The notes under the pieces are model-generated. The model did no database searches, was not told the origin of the DNA, and saw only the letters and a program-made list of their open reading frames with translations. Below, one piece after another: positions 51,515-61,105 of a stretch of DNA of 64,000 bases; the stretch's first letter is position 1; each line of letters opens with the position of its first letter. The DNA comes from CAWDVR01 sp044869805. Its GTDB lineage: Bacteria; Acidobacteriota; Thermoanaerobaculia; Multivoradales; SZUA-115. Location of the stretch: positions 1 to 64,000 of the forward strand of contig JBIOXV010000187.1 of the NCBI GenBank assembly GCA_044869805.1. Direction: 5' to 3'. Made by a program: the position numbers and the translations under genes.

Positions 51515-53899
51515 TTACCCGGCCGCGCGTACCGCCTTACTCAACTCCGTGGGCTCGGCTTCCGAGCCTCCGCGACGCTCGGCGGCCAGGACCATGGCGG
51601 GCACGATCAGCAAGGTCATGGCCGCCGACACGGTCAGGCTCAGGCAAACCAGCAGAGCGAGCTGGAGGTTGGGGAGCACCTCCGAGAAGGCCAGCACGGC
51701 GAGGCCGCTGCAGATGGCGAGCGAACTCTTGAGGATCGCCGGCGCCGTGCTCTCGAAAGCGGCGTGGATCGCGGCGCCGCGCCCGAGGCCGGCGCCGAGC
51801 CGGTCGCGATAGCGGGCCACCAGGTGGATCGAGTAGTCGACGCCGATCCCCAGCGCGACGGCGGCGAACATCGAGTTGGCGATCCCCAGCGGCGTGCCGG
51901 TCGCGGCGAGCGCCGCGAACACCAGCAGCACCGAGGTCACGATCGGCGTCAGCGCCAAGAGCGTGGTCGGCAGGGAACGGAAGAGTAGCCACAACAGCAG
52001 CGCATTGGCGAGCAAGGCGACCCCCACCGACCGCACCTGGCCCGAGACCAGGAGCTCCACGGCCAGGAAGCTGATCCAACCGTCGCCGAAGGGAGTGATA
52101 TCGAAGCGCGGCCCGCTCCCGCCTTCGGCCGCGGCGCGGGCCGTGGCCAGCAGGCGGCCGATGCGCGCGTAGCTCGCCTGGTTGACGAATACCGTCACGC
52201 GGGCCCGGCGGTGGGTCTCCTCGATGCGCTCACCCAAGGGGGAGCCGCGGAGCGTGGCGAGCATCAGCAGGGCGCGCTCGACCGCGACCGGAGAGAGGCT
52301 CGCCCTGCCGGCCGCGAGCTCCGCCCGCAGCGCGTGGTAGTCGGCGCCGGCGAGCGCCGCCTCGGCGCGCACCACGTCATCGAAGACGCTGGCCACCGCG
52401 CCGGTGTGGGGATCGCGCGCCAGGGTGTCGCCCAGGCGGCCGAGCGCCGCCAGCTCCTGCGGGTCGAGGAAGCCCTGCGGATGGCGGCTCCCGACCAGCA
52501 GCTCGACGCGGGTGGTGCCAGCCATGCGCTGATTCAGGGCGCGGTCGCCGGCCGCGATGTCGCCCCCCGGCGGCAGGTTGCGCACCCAGTTGTCCTCGAC
52601 CCGCAGCCGCCCCGCGACCAGCAGCGCGGCGGTCGCGACCACGGCGAGGGAGGCGAGCACGCGCCGTGGCCCGAGGCGGCCGAGGCGGCCGAGGAAGCGC
52701 CGGCACCAGAGCGGTGCCCCGGACTCCGCCTCGACCTTCCGGGTCAGGGGCCTCGGGCGCGGGCGCAGCAGGCAGAGCAGCGCCGGCACCAGGGTGAAAG
52801 TGGAGACCGTCGAGGCGAGGATGGCGAAGGCGCCGTAGAGGCCGAAGATGCGTTGCGGCTCGAGCGGGGTGACCAGCAACGAGAGCAGACCGACGATGGT
52901 GGTCAAGCCGGTCAGCAGGATCGGCCGCGCCACCGCCCCGAAGCTCTCCAGCACCACGCGCTCGGTGGGCGCCTCGGGCGCCGCCCGCGACAGGCGGAAG
53001 AAGTTGTTGAGCGCGTAGACGTCGTCCGAGACGCCGATGGCGATCAGGATCACCGGCAGCACCAGGGTGGTGACGAACACTGACTCCCGGCAGAGGCCCA
53101 TCAGGCCGGCGGTGGCGAGCAGGCTGGCGCCGATCTCGGCCAGAGACACGAGTGCCGGCACCGGGTGCCGGAAAGCGAGGAACAGCACCAGCGCCAGCAC
53201 TCCGATCACCAGCGGTACCAGGCGCAGCAGGTCGCCGGCCGCGGCGAGGCCGAGCACAGCCTGGGCTAGGGCGGTCCCGGAGAGGAAGACCTCGACCTCG
53301 CCGGCCGGCCGTGCCGCGAGCAGCCGGCGCACCTCGCCCAGCACGGCGTAGCGGTCGGCGCCGACCTCGACCTCGGCGTAGATCGCCGTGGTGCGGCCGT
53401 CGCGGGTCACCAGCACACCGTCGTCGAGCCCCAGGGCCGCGGTTTCGCGCCGGAGCTGGGCGATGCGCTCCGGCGTGGGCGGCCGCGGCGGCGCCAGGAG
53501 CGGCGTCAGGTCGATGGTTTCGTCGGCGATCGCCAGCCGCGGCAGGGTGGTGAGGCTCGCCACCGAGCCCGGCCGCACCCCGGGCACGGCGGCGAGGTCG
53601 GAGGACAGGCCCCGGACGAGCGAGAGCGCGCCCGGGTCGTAGATTCCGCCGGCGCCGTCGCGGGCGAGGCCCACCACTACCACGTCGCGCAGGTGGAAGA
53701 GCCGCGCGGCCTGGTCGCTCGCCGCCAGGCCCGGATGGCCGGCCGGGATCAGCGAGCGGCCGTCGAGCTTGAGGCGGACCGAGGGCAACGCGGCGAGCGA
53801 CCCCAAGGTGAGCAGGGCGGCCACGATCACCACCCGTCGGGGGCGGCGCACCGAGAAGCCGAGCAGCGCCGTGACCAGCGCGACCCCGGCTCGGCTCAA
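51515..53899 (-). CDS. MMPL-family RND transporter
   Basis: A 794-residue RND permease of the MMPL branch with two repeats of one plus five helices and two large periplasmic loops. The second half has GIANSMFAAVALGIGVDYSIHLVARYRDRL, the hallmark G-x-x-x-D-Y segment; the first-half counterpart is IAIGVSDDVYALNNFFRLSR. In this branch such pumps move lipids or lipoprotein cargo and pair with LolA-like proteins, as here. TTG 53899 overlaps the TGA of the SRPBCC gene (TTGA), which fixes the start. Its substrate is probably a lipid, pigment or outer-membrane component. Confidence 0.88.
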   Translation of the reverse strand: MSRAGVALVTALLGFSVRRPRRVVIVAALLTLGSLAALPSVRLKLDGRSLIPAGHPGLAASDQAARLFHLRDVVVVGLARDGAGGIYDPGALSLVRGLSSDLAAVPGVRPGSVASLTTLPRLAIADETIDLTPLLAPPRPPTPERIAQLRRETAALGLDDGVLVTRDGRTTAIYAEVEVGADRYAVLGEVRRLLAARPAGEVEVFLSGTALAQAVLGLAAAGDLLRLVPLVIGVLALVLFLAFRHPVPALVSLAEIGASLLATAGLMGLCRESVFVTTLVLPVILIAIGVSDDVYALNNFFRLSRAAPEAPTERVVLESFGAVARPILLTGLTTIVGLLSLLVTPLEPQRIFGLYGAFAILASTVSTFTLVPALLCLLRPRPRPLTRKVEAESGAPLWCRRFLGRLGRLGPRRVLASLAVVATAALLVAGRLRVEDNWVRNLPPGGDIAAGDRALNQRMAGTTRVELLVGSRHPQGFLDPQELAALGRLGDTLARDPHTGAVASVFDDVVRAEAALAGADYHALRAELAAGRASLSPVAVERALLMLATLRGSPLGERIEETHRRARVTVFVNQASYARIGRLLATARAAAEGGSGPRFDITPFGDGWISFLAVELLVSGQVRSVGVALLANALLLWLLFRSLPTTLLALTPIVTSVLLVFAALAATGTPLGIANSMFAAVALGIGVDYSIHLVARYRDRLGAGLGRGAAIHAAFESTAPAILKSSLAICSGLAVLAFSEVLPNLQLALLVCLSLTVSAAMTLLIVPAMVLAAERRGGSEAEPTELSKAVRAAG

Positions 53900-54546
53900 C
53901 GGGCGGCGCCCCGCAGTGGCGCCTGGCCGGCGAGCCCCGCGACCACGGTCTCCTCCTCGACCGGCCGGGCGTGGTGGCGGGCGCAGAACACCTTGAGCGA
54001 GTCGAGCACCGCCCGCCAGGCGCCTTGGAAGAACACGTAGCCGATGTCCCAGGTGCCACCGGTGCCGAAGCCGTGGTGCGCGAACGAGATCCGCGTCTTG
54101 CCCGCCTCACCCTCGACCGGCGTGAAAGAGAGCTCCACCCAGGTCGGCAGTGGCCTGGCGTTCATCTCCTTCATGCTCTCGCGGCCCTTCCACTCGAAGG
54201 CCAGGAAGGCCCCGGGCTCGAGCTCGAGGATGCGGGCGCCCTTGGTGCCGTCGCGCTCCCCTTCGGGGTCACCCTGGGGATCGAACACCATCTCGTAGCG
54301 GCCGCCGATCACCGGGTCGATGCGCGCCGCGGGGGCGAAGAAGCGGCGCAGGCCTTCCGGCGAGAGCCAGAGCTCGTAGACCTCGCGAGGCGCGCCATCG
54401 ACCACCAACTGAATCTCGATCGAGCGGTCGGTCCGCCGCTTGCCGGCCCACAGATCCTCCTGTTGCGCCGGCCCTTGCTGTGCGGCGAGCGGCAGAGTCG
54501 CGGTGCCCAGTAGCAGCGAGAGCAGGGTCGAGAGAGGTCGCTTCAT
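53896..54546 (-). CDS. SRPBCC (AHSA1/START-like) domain protein with signal peptide
   Basis: A 216-residue protein. ATG follows GGAGG at about nine bases. The N terminus MKRPLSTLLSLLLGTATLPLAAQ is a signal peptide, which is rare for this fold. The SRPBCC domain covers about 40-195: SIEIQLVVDGAPREVYELWLSPEGLRRFF, IDPVIGGRYEMVFDPQG, LEPGAFLAFEWKG, WVELSFTPVEGEAGKTRISFAHHGF, WDIGYVFFQGAW. These proteins bind hydrophobic ligands in a cavity. Its coupling to the MMPL pump suggests periplasmic lipid handling. Confidence 0.8.
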   Translation of the reverse strand: MKRPLSTLLSLLLGTATLPLAAQQGPAQQEDLWAGKRRTDRSIEIQLVVDGAPREVYELWLSPEGLRRFFAPAARIDPVIGGRYEMVFDPQGDPEGERDGTKGARILELEPGAFLAFEWKGRESMKEMNARPLPTWVELSFTPVEGEAGKTRISFAHHGFGTGGTWDIGYVFFQGAWRAVLDSLKVFCARHHARPVEEETVVAGLAGQAPLRGAAR

Positions 54547-54599
54547 GGCTGGTTCCTCCAGGGCCGACAGGCCAGAACCGAGAGGGCGATGAGGCTCGA

Positions 54600-56999
54600 T
54601 CAGGTCTCCCGCCGCAGCGCCTGCGCCGGGTCTGCTCTCGCTGCCCGCCGCGCCGGCGCCGCGATGGCCACGCCGGCCGCCAGGGAGAGCAGGCCGAGCG
54701 CCACCAGCAGGGCGCCCGGCTCGACGCCGCGGATACCGTACACCACGCCAGACAGCAGCCGCCCGAGCCCCAGCGCCCCGGCGAGGCCGACGATCGCGCC
54801 CAGACCCACGGTGGTGGCGCCCTGGCGGGCGACCAGGCCCAGGATCTGGCCTTGCTCGGCCCCCAGCGCCATGCGCACGGCGAGCTCCTTGGTGCGCCGC
54901 TCCACCCCGTGCCGCACCACGCCGTAGACGCCGGCCCCGGCCAGGCCCAGGGCGAGGGCGGCCACCAGCCCTACCAGCAGGCTGCCGTAGCGGGGCTGGG
55001 CAAGGGCCTCGGAGATCACTTCGGAGAACGGGCGCAACTGGCGTAGTGCCAGGTTGGGATCGAGGGCGCGCACCGCCTCTCGCGCCGCGCGCGCCAAGGC
55101 CAGGGGCTCGCCGGCGGTGGCTACCAGCACCCCGGCCTCGAGGGGAGGTGCCTGCAGGTAGGAGGCGAAGATCTCCGGCGCCACCTCGCGGTCGAGCCGC
55201 ACCTGCCGCGAGTCGCCGGCCACGCCCACCACCGTCCAGGCGGCCTCGACCGAGACCTTCGGCTGGTCGAAGGCCAGGCGCTTGCCGACCGCGCTCCCGG
55301 CCGGCCACAGCGCCGCGGCCAGCGCCTGGTTGACCACCAGCACCCGCTGGCCGCCCTCGCCGTCGGCTTCCGAGAAGCCGCGGCCGGCCAGCAGTGGGAT
55401 GCGGAGCGTCTCGAAGAAGCGGGGCGCCACGACGCGGAAACCGGCGCTCTGCGCCTCGGGGGAGGCTCCGTCCTCGGCAACGAAAGTGCGCCGCACGGTG
55501 CGTGGCGCAAGCAGCATCGGCGAGGCCAGGGTGACCTCGTCGGCCCCCGGTGCCTGGCGAAGCCTTTCGAGCAGGCCCCGGAACAGCTCGCGGCGCGAGG
55601 CTTCGTCCGAGTAGCGGGCGGGAAGCAGGCGTAGCTGGAAGCTCATCAGGCCCTCGGGCTCGAAGCCCAGGTCCACGCGGCTCAGCCGCTGGAAGCCGGC
55701 GAGCGTGAGGCAGGCGCCGGTCACCAGCATCAAGGCGAGGGCCACCTGCACCACCGCCAGGCCGCCGCGCAGTGTGCGCCCGATGCCGCCACGCCGCCGG
55801 CTGCCTTGGAACGACTCGCTGAGCTGCGCCCTGAGCGCCAGGCGGATCGGCAGCAGCGCGCAGGCGAGCGTGGCGACCAGGATCATTGCCAGGCCGAAGG
55901 CGAAGTCGCCGGTGTGCAGGCCGAGCTCACCCAGGCGTGGGATTGCCTCCAGGCGCGCCGCGGCGAGCAGCGAGGTGACGGCGAAGGAGAAGCCGAGGCC
56001 CAGCACCACGCTGGCGGTGACCAGCAGCAGGGCCTCTAGCAGCAGGCCGCGGGCGAGCGCCAGCCGGCCGACACCCAGCGCGGCGCGGACGGCGATCTCC
56101 TTCTCGCGCTCGACCCCCCGGGCGAGCATCAGGCTCGCGACGTTGACGCAGGCCAGCAGCAGCACGAAGCTTCCGGCCGCGAGTAGGCCCAAGAGGGCGG
56201 GCCGGAGGTTGGCGTAGAGGCGCTCGCCCAGGGGCTCGACTTTCACCCCCGCGCCGCGGTTGGCGTCCGGGTAGGCCTCGGCGAGGCGCAGGGCCAGGGC
56301 GTCGATCTCCTGCTGCGCCGTGGCGACCGACACCCCGGGCGCCAGCTCCGCCATCACCCCCAGGTAGCGCCGGGCCCGGGACGCGGTCGCCGGGTCGAGG
56401 GCGAGCGGCACCCAGAGGTCGTGCCGGGCGAGGAAGTTCGAGCGCGCTACGCCTACCAGGTGGTGGTCGCGGCCGTCGATCTCGATCGTCTTTCCTATCA
56501 GGGCGCGGTCGGCGCCGAAGTGCCGGCGCCAGACGGCCTCCGAGAGCACCACTGCCGGCGCCTGTCCGGGCCGGTCCTCGTCCGGCGTGAAGCTCCGCCC
56601 GGCGACCAGCGCGATCCCGGTGACGGGGAAGTAGTCGGCCGACACCCGCGCGCCGTCGAGGCTCACCGGGTCGCTCGCGCCGGTGAGCGTGAAGCTGTCG
56701 AAGGTCACCGCCACCATGGCCGAGAACGAACGCGCCTCTCGCTTCCAGTCGAGGAAGTTGGCGGGCGAGGCGGGGGCCATGGTGCTGCCCAGGCTCGCCA
56801 CCCGCTCGGTGACCAGCACCATCCGCTCCGGCGCCCGCGCCGGCAGGGGGACGAAGAGGACCGAGTTGACGAGGCTGAAGAGCGTCAGGGCAGGGGCGGT
56901 GCCGAGCGTCAGCGTGCCGATGATGCCGAGCGCGTAGCCCGGGCTCCGGGCCAGGCTGCGCCAGGCGATCCGCACATCCGACAGCAAGCTCCACCCCAT
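54600..56999 (-). CDS. MacB-like ABC permease without ATPase (ADOP family)
   Basis: A 799-residue permease of the FtsX/MacB superfamily with the duplicated plan of 'acidobacterial duplicated orphan permeases'. An N-terminal helix precedes a MacB periplasmic domain (LVTERVASLGSTMAPASPANF, SADYFPVTGIALVAGRSF, VVLSEAVWRRHFGAD). An FtsX helix block follows with ACVNVASLMLARGVEREKEIAVRAALG, then the second periplasmic domain (VAPRFFETLRIPLLAGRGFSEAD) and a second FtsX block with ERRTKELAVRMALGAEQGQIL. No ATP-binding subunit is encoded nearby. ATG 56999 follows AGGAGG. The role is unknown; mechanotransmission or export of lipids or peptides is plausible. Confidence 0.88.
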   Translation of the reverse strand: MGWSLLSDVRIAWRSLARSPGYALGIIGTLTLGTAPALTLFSLVNSVLFVPLPARAPERMVLVTERVASLGSTMAPASPANFLDWKREARSFSAMVAVTFDSFTLTGASDPVSLDGARVSADYFPVTGIALVAGRSFTPDEDRPGQAPAVVLSEAVWRRHFGADRALIGKTIEIDGRDHHLVGVARSNFLARHDLWVPLALDPATASRARRYLGVMAELAPGVSVATAQQEIDALALRLAEAYPDANRGAGVKVEPLGERLYANLRPALLGLLAAGSFVLLLACVNVASLMLARGVEREKEIAVRAALGVGRLALARGLLLEALLLVTASVVLGLGFSFAVTSLLAAARLEAIPRLGELGLHTGDFAFGLAMILVATLACALLPIRLALRAQLSESFQGSRRRGGIGRTLRGGLAVVQVALALMLVTGACLTLAGFQRLSRVDLGFEPEGLMSFQLRLLPARYSDEASRRELFRGLLERLRQAPGADEVTLASPMLLAPRTVRRTFVAEDGASPEAQSAGFRVVAPRFFETLRIPLLAGRGFSEADGEGGQRVLVVNQALAAALWPAGSAVGKRLAFDQPKVSVEAAWTVVGVAGDSRQVRLDREVAPEIFASYLQAPPLEAGVLVATAGEPLALARAAREAVRALDPNLALRQLRPFSEVISEALAQPRYGSLLVGLVAALALGLAGAGVYGVVRHGVERRTKELAVRMALGAEQGQILGLVARQGATTVGLGAIVGLAGALGLGRLLSGVVYGIRGVEPGALLVALGLLSLAAGVAIAAPARRAARADPAQALRRET

Positions 57000-57028
57000 G
57001 CTGCGCCCTCCTGCGACCCGTGCCCAGC

Positions 57029-59479
57029 CTACTCTACATACCCCAAGGCCCGAAGGCGGGCGAGCTCCTCGCCCGACAGGCGCGCCGCGAGATCCGGCCC
57101 GCTCGCCAGGGCCCGCGACGCCTGGCGGCTGCGCCAGCCGTCGAGCACCTTGGCCAGGCGCTCGACCACCGCCGGCTCGCGGGCCGCGAAATCCTCGCGG
57201 TTCACCGCGTCCTGCGGGTGCCGGAAGAGCTGGTAGCGCGGCGCGGAGCCCGGCTCGCCGCGGGTTTCGACCAGCTTCCAGCCGTCGAGGACCATGGCGT
57301 AAGCCTGCACGTCGCGCGGCGGCGGGCCGAGCTGGTTCTCCAGCCGGTGCTTGACCGAGACCGCCGGCCGCGGCGCGCGCGGCCACTCGCCGGTCCGCCC
57401 GGCGACGAACAGCGGCGCCAGGCTCCGGCCGTCGATGCCGGGTGGCGACTCGATGCCGGCGAGATCGAGCAGCGTGGGCATCACGTCGACGGTCTGCACG
57501 GTCTCGATGACTCTCCGCGGCTCCAGCTTGCCGCCCTGCCACAGCACCAGCGGCACGTGGGTCAGCTCCCCGAACACGCTCTGGCCGTGGAAAGAGCGGC
57601 CGTGATCGAAGAACTCCTCGCCGTGGTCGCTGGTGAAAGCCAGCAGCACCTCCTGGGAGAGGCCGAGCCTCTCGAGCCCGGCAACCAGGCGGCCGAGGTT
57701 GTCGTCCAGCGCCCGCAGCGAGGCGTCGTACCAACCGCGCCAGGGGCGCATGAACTCGTCGGGCTCCAGGCCGGCGGCCCTGACCTCGCCGTCGGTCGGC
57801 ATGTCGATGGCGCGCATCAGCGGGTCGGCGATGTGGCCACGCACCTGGGCCAGGCGGCGAGGCTGCTCCTCGGCGTCGCCGGGCGGGTTCCACAGCGTGT
57901 CGTACGGCGGCTGCGGGCGATAGGGATAGTGAGGGTCGAAGAGATGGAGTAGCACGAAGAACGGCGTCTCCCGGTGACCCTCGAGCCAGGCCAGCAGGCG
58001 GTCGACGTAAGGCCCCGAGGTCTTGCTCACCGGCTGGACCTTGACCGAGCCCACCTCGTGCAGCACCTCGAATCCCTGGTGCAGGTTGCTCATCCGCCCG
58101 GTGAACAGCACCGACGACAGCGAGAGGGTCGAGTAGCCGGCCTGGCGGAAGCTCTCGGCGAGAGTGACGGCGACCGGCGAGAGGCGGTCGTCGAATTCGA
58201 GCACGCGATGCGTATCGGGGTACAGCGCGCTGAGGATCGAGGGCACGGCGGTCTTGGTCCAGGTGGCCTCGGCCTGGCAGTCGGTGAAGGTGACGCCCTC
58301 CTCGCCCAGCCGGCGCAGCGTGGGGGCCGTGGGCAGCGGATTGCCGTAGAGGTCCAGCCGGTCGGCACGCAGCGTGTCGGCAACGATCAGGATCAGCCCG
58401 CGCGGGCGGCCGCTTCCGCCCGGCGGCATGCCGCCCCGCACCGCCGGGCTGCCCCAGAAGCCCACAGCGCCCGGCCGCTCGCCACTCGCGACGAGCTCCA
58501 GGGTGACGCGCTGCCCGCCGAAGCGCTCGAGGTCCACGCGCTCCTCATGCCAGCGCCCCGGGCTGTCGACGGCGCGCGAGGAGACCGTCTCGGGGGAGCT
58601 GCCGGGGGCCGCCAGGCGCACCTCGAAGCGCACGGGCCGTGGCTCCAGCGTGCCCACCGCCAGCTCCAGCCAGGGCCGGGGCGGCAAGTCCAGAGAGAAG
58701 CGCAGGCTCTCCGGCGCGTGGCTGACCAGGGTCTCGCGGTAGATCTCTTCCAGGCCCTGCCAGGCGGGGCCGCTCGGGATCGCGGCCAGGTGCTCCTTGC
58801 GGAAGACGACTTCCAGCGACTCGACGGCGAAGCTTGCGTCCGCGGCGTCGCTCGGGCGCAGCAGGACCGTCCGCATCAGGTCGCTGCGCATGGTTAGCGG
58901 CGAGGTCAGAACGTAGGTGTGGAGCTGCCCGTCCGCGAGCAGGGGGCTCTTGAGCCCCGCGACCCCCCACACCAAGTCGGTGGGCTCCGCCGCGACCTGG
59001 GCCAGGTCGGCGTCTTCCGCCGGCAGGAAGCGGACGTAGAAGTGCTTGCCCGCGGAAGCCCGCATGCGGACCACCACCGAGTGCAGCTCGTCCGGCTCCG
59101 CCGGCAGGCCGGCGGCACGGGCGCGGAGCACGCTCTGCTCGCTCGTCGTCCGCCCGGCAAGCAGGCCCTGCTCCAGGCGCAGGTCGGCGATCCCCGGCCC
59201 CGCCTCCCAGCCACCGGTCGCCGCCGGCTGGGAGCGGTCCGTCGGCGGCTCGAAGCGCCAGGCGGTCGCCGGCTCGACCGCCGGCCGCGAACCTCCTTCG
59301 CCGACCTCGAAGAGATCGATCAGACGCAGCGAGACAGGACCGTCCGGTGGGGCGGGCTGGCACGCCCAGAGGAGCAGAACGTGGGGGAGCAGAAGCCGCG
59401 GGAGGAGCCGACCTGCACGCCAGCCCCGAGGCGGCCGTCGGCCGCCCAAGAACAGCTCGATGCGCTCGCTGACCGGCAT
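57029..59479 (-). CDS. Sulfatase/alkaline-phosphatase-fold hydrolase, lipoprotein-like
   Basis: About 816 residues. ATG 59479 is taken rather than TTG 59488. The N terminus has a long basic part, then LLLPHVLLLWAC, which may be a lipoprotein signal. Residues ~60-340 are a beta-rich sugar-binding-like domain. The catalytic domain begins GLILIVADTLRADRLDLYGN (metal Asp about 368) and includes LLHLFDPHYPY, FTSDHGEEFFDHG and the C-terminal ARLRALGYVE typical of this kind. The formylglycine motif CxPSR is replaced by TWTKTAVPSIL, so the nucleophile may be Thr, as in phospho-transferases such as LtaS or PafA. Hence phosphatase or phosphodiester activity is as likely as sulfatase. Confidence 0.75.
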   Translation of the reverse strand: MPVSERIELFLGGRRPPRGWRAGRLLPRLLLPHVLLLWACQPAPPDGPVSLRLIDLFEVGEGGSRPAVEPATAWRFEPPTDRSQPAATGGWEAGPGIADLRLEQGLLAGRTTSEQSVLRARAAGLPAEPDELHSVVVRMRASAGKHFYVRFLPAEDADLAQVAAEPTDLVWGVAGLKSPLLADGQLHTYVLTSPLTMRSDLMRTVLLRPSDAADASFAVESLEVVFRKEHLAAIPSGPAWQGLEEIYRETLVSHAPESLRFSLDLPPRPWLELAVGTLEPRPVRFEVRLAAPGSSPETVSSRAVDSPGRWHEERVDLERFGGQRVTLELVASGERPGAVGFWGSPAVRGGMPPGGSGRPRGLILIVADTLRADRLDLYGNPLPTAPTLRRLGEEGVTFTDCQAEATWTKTAVPSILSALYPDTHRVLEFDDRLSPVAVTLAESFRQAGYSTLSLSSVLFTGRMSNLHQGFEVLHEVGSVKVQPVSKTSGPYVDRLLAWLEGHRETPFFVLLHLFDPHYPYRPQPPYDTLWNPPGDAEEQPRRLAQVRGHIADPLMRAIDMPTDGEVRAAGLEPDEFMRPWRGWYDASLRALDDNLGRLVAGLERLGLSQEVLLAFTSDHGEEFFDHGRSFHGQSVFGELTHVPLVLWQGGKLEPRRVIETVQTVDVMPTLLDLAGIESPPGIDGRSLAPLFVAGRTGEWPRAPRPAVSVKHRLENQLGPPPRDVQAYAMVLDGWKLVETRGEPGSAPRYQLFRHPQDAVNREDFAAREPAVVERLAKVLDGWRSRQASRALASGPDLAARLSGEELARLRALGYVE

Positions 59480-59738
59480 CTGGGTCAAGCTTCCCGTCTA
59501 CCTTTTTAGATGCCTGCGGGCGGCTCTTGGACGACACACGGCGGCAGGGGAGCCCGGGCGCTCGGCACCGGCGGCTCGGGCCGACCAGGTACGGGTCGCT
59601 TGTTCCCCGAGCGGGTAAGATGTTTCTCGTGCCCCTTACGGTGACTGTCCCAGATGAGGACCGGAGGGCACTAAAAAGGGTGAGACGCCGCCGCACTTGA
59701 GTAAGGCTCTTCTCAGGCGGCTTCGGTGGGGGAGGTCC

Positions 59739-60824
<1,086 letters not shown>

Positions 60825-60875
60825 CGGACGGCCGCGCTGCCCGGGCGTGCCGCCGCGCTGCGGTAGAATCCGCCC

Positions 60876-60951
60876 GGGCCGTTAGCTCAGTTGGCAGAGC
60901 AGCTGACTTTTAATCAGCGGGTCGAAGGTTCGATTCCTTCACGGCCTACCA
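60876..60951 (+). tRNA. tRNA-Lys (anticodon TTT)
   Basis: A 76-base cloverleaf with the CCA end encoded. Acceptor arms GGGCCGT and ACGGCCT pair with one G-T wobble. The D-stem is GCTC/GAGC, the anticodon stem GCTGA/TCAGC around loop CTTTTAA (anticodon TTT, Lys UUU) and the T-stem GAAGG/CCTTC around TTCGATT. A TAGAAT box lies at 60864-60869, seven bases upstream. Confidence 0.95.
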
Positions 60952-61008
60952 AGACCAACGCCGGGCGCGCGGCCCCGGCGCCCTGCCGCGCTAGGGTAGA
61001 ATCCACTC

Positions 61009-61085
61009 GGGCCGTTGGCTCGATTTGTGGAACAACTGACTTCACAATCGGTGGTTCGCAAGTTCGATTGCTTCACGGTCTACCG
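61009..61085 (+). pseudogene. Degenerate tandem copy of the tRNA-Lys gene
   Basis: This 77-base stretch repeats the tRNA-Lys sequence and its 5' flank (GGTAGAATCC...GGGCCGTT) with many substitutions. The acceptor arm still pairs (GGGCCGT/ACGGTCT with a G3-U70 wobble). The anticodon stem ACTGA/TCGGT keeps five pairs, but the loop CTTCACAA has eight bases. The T-stem GCAAG/GCTTC no longer pairs and the terminal CCA has become CCG. Most likely a decaying tRNA pseudogene; an unusual tRNA-like RNA cannot be ruled out. Confidence 0.65.
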
Positions 61086-61105
61086 ATATTCTTCAACCTT
61101 CGCGC

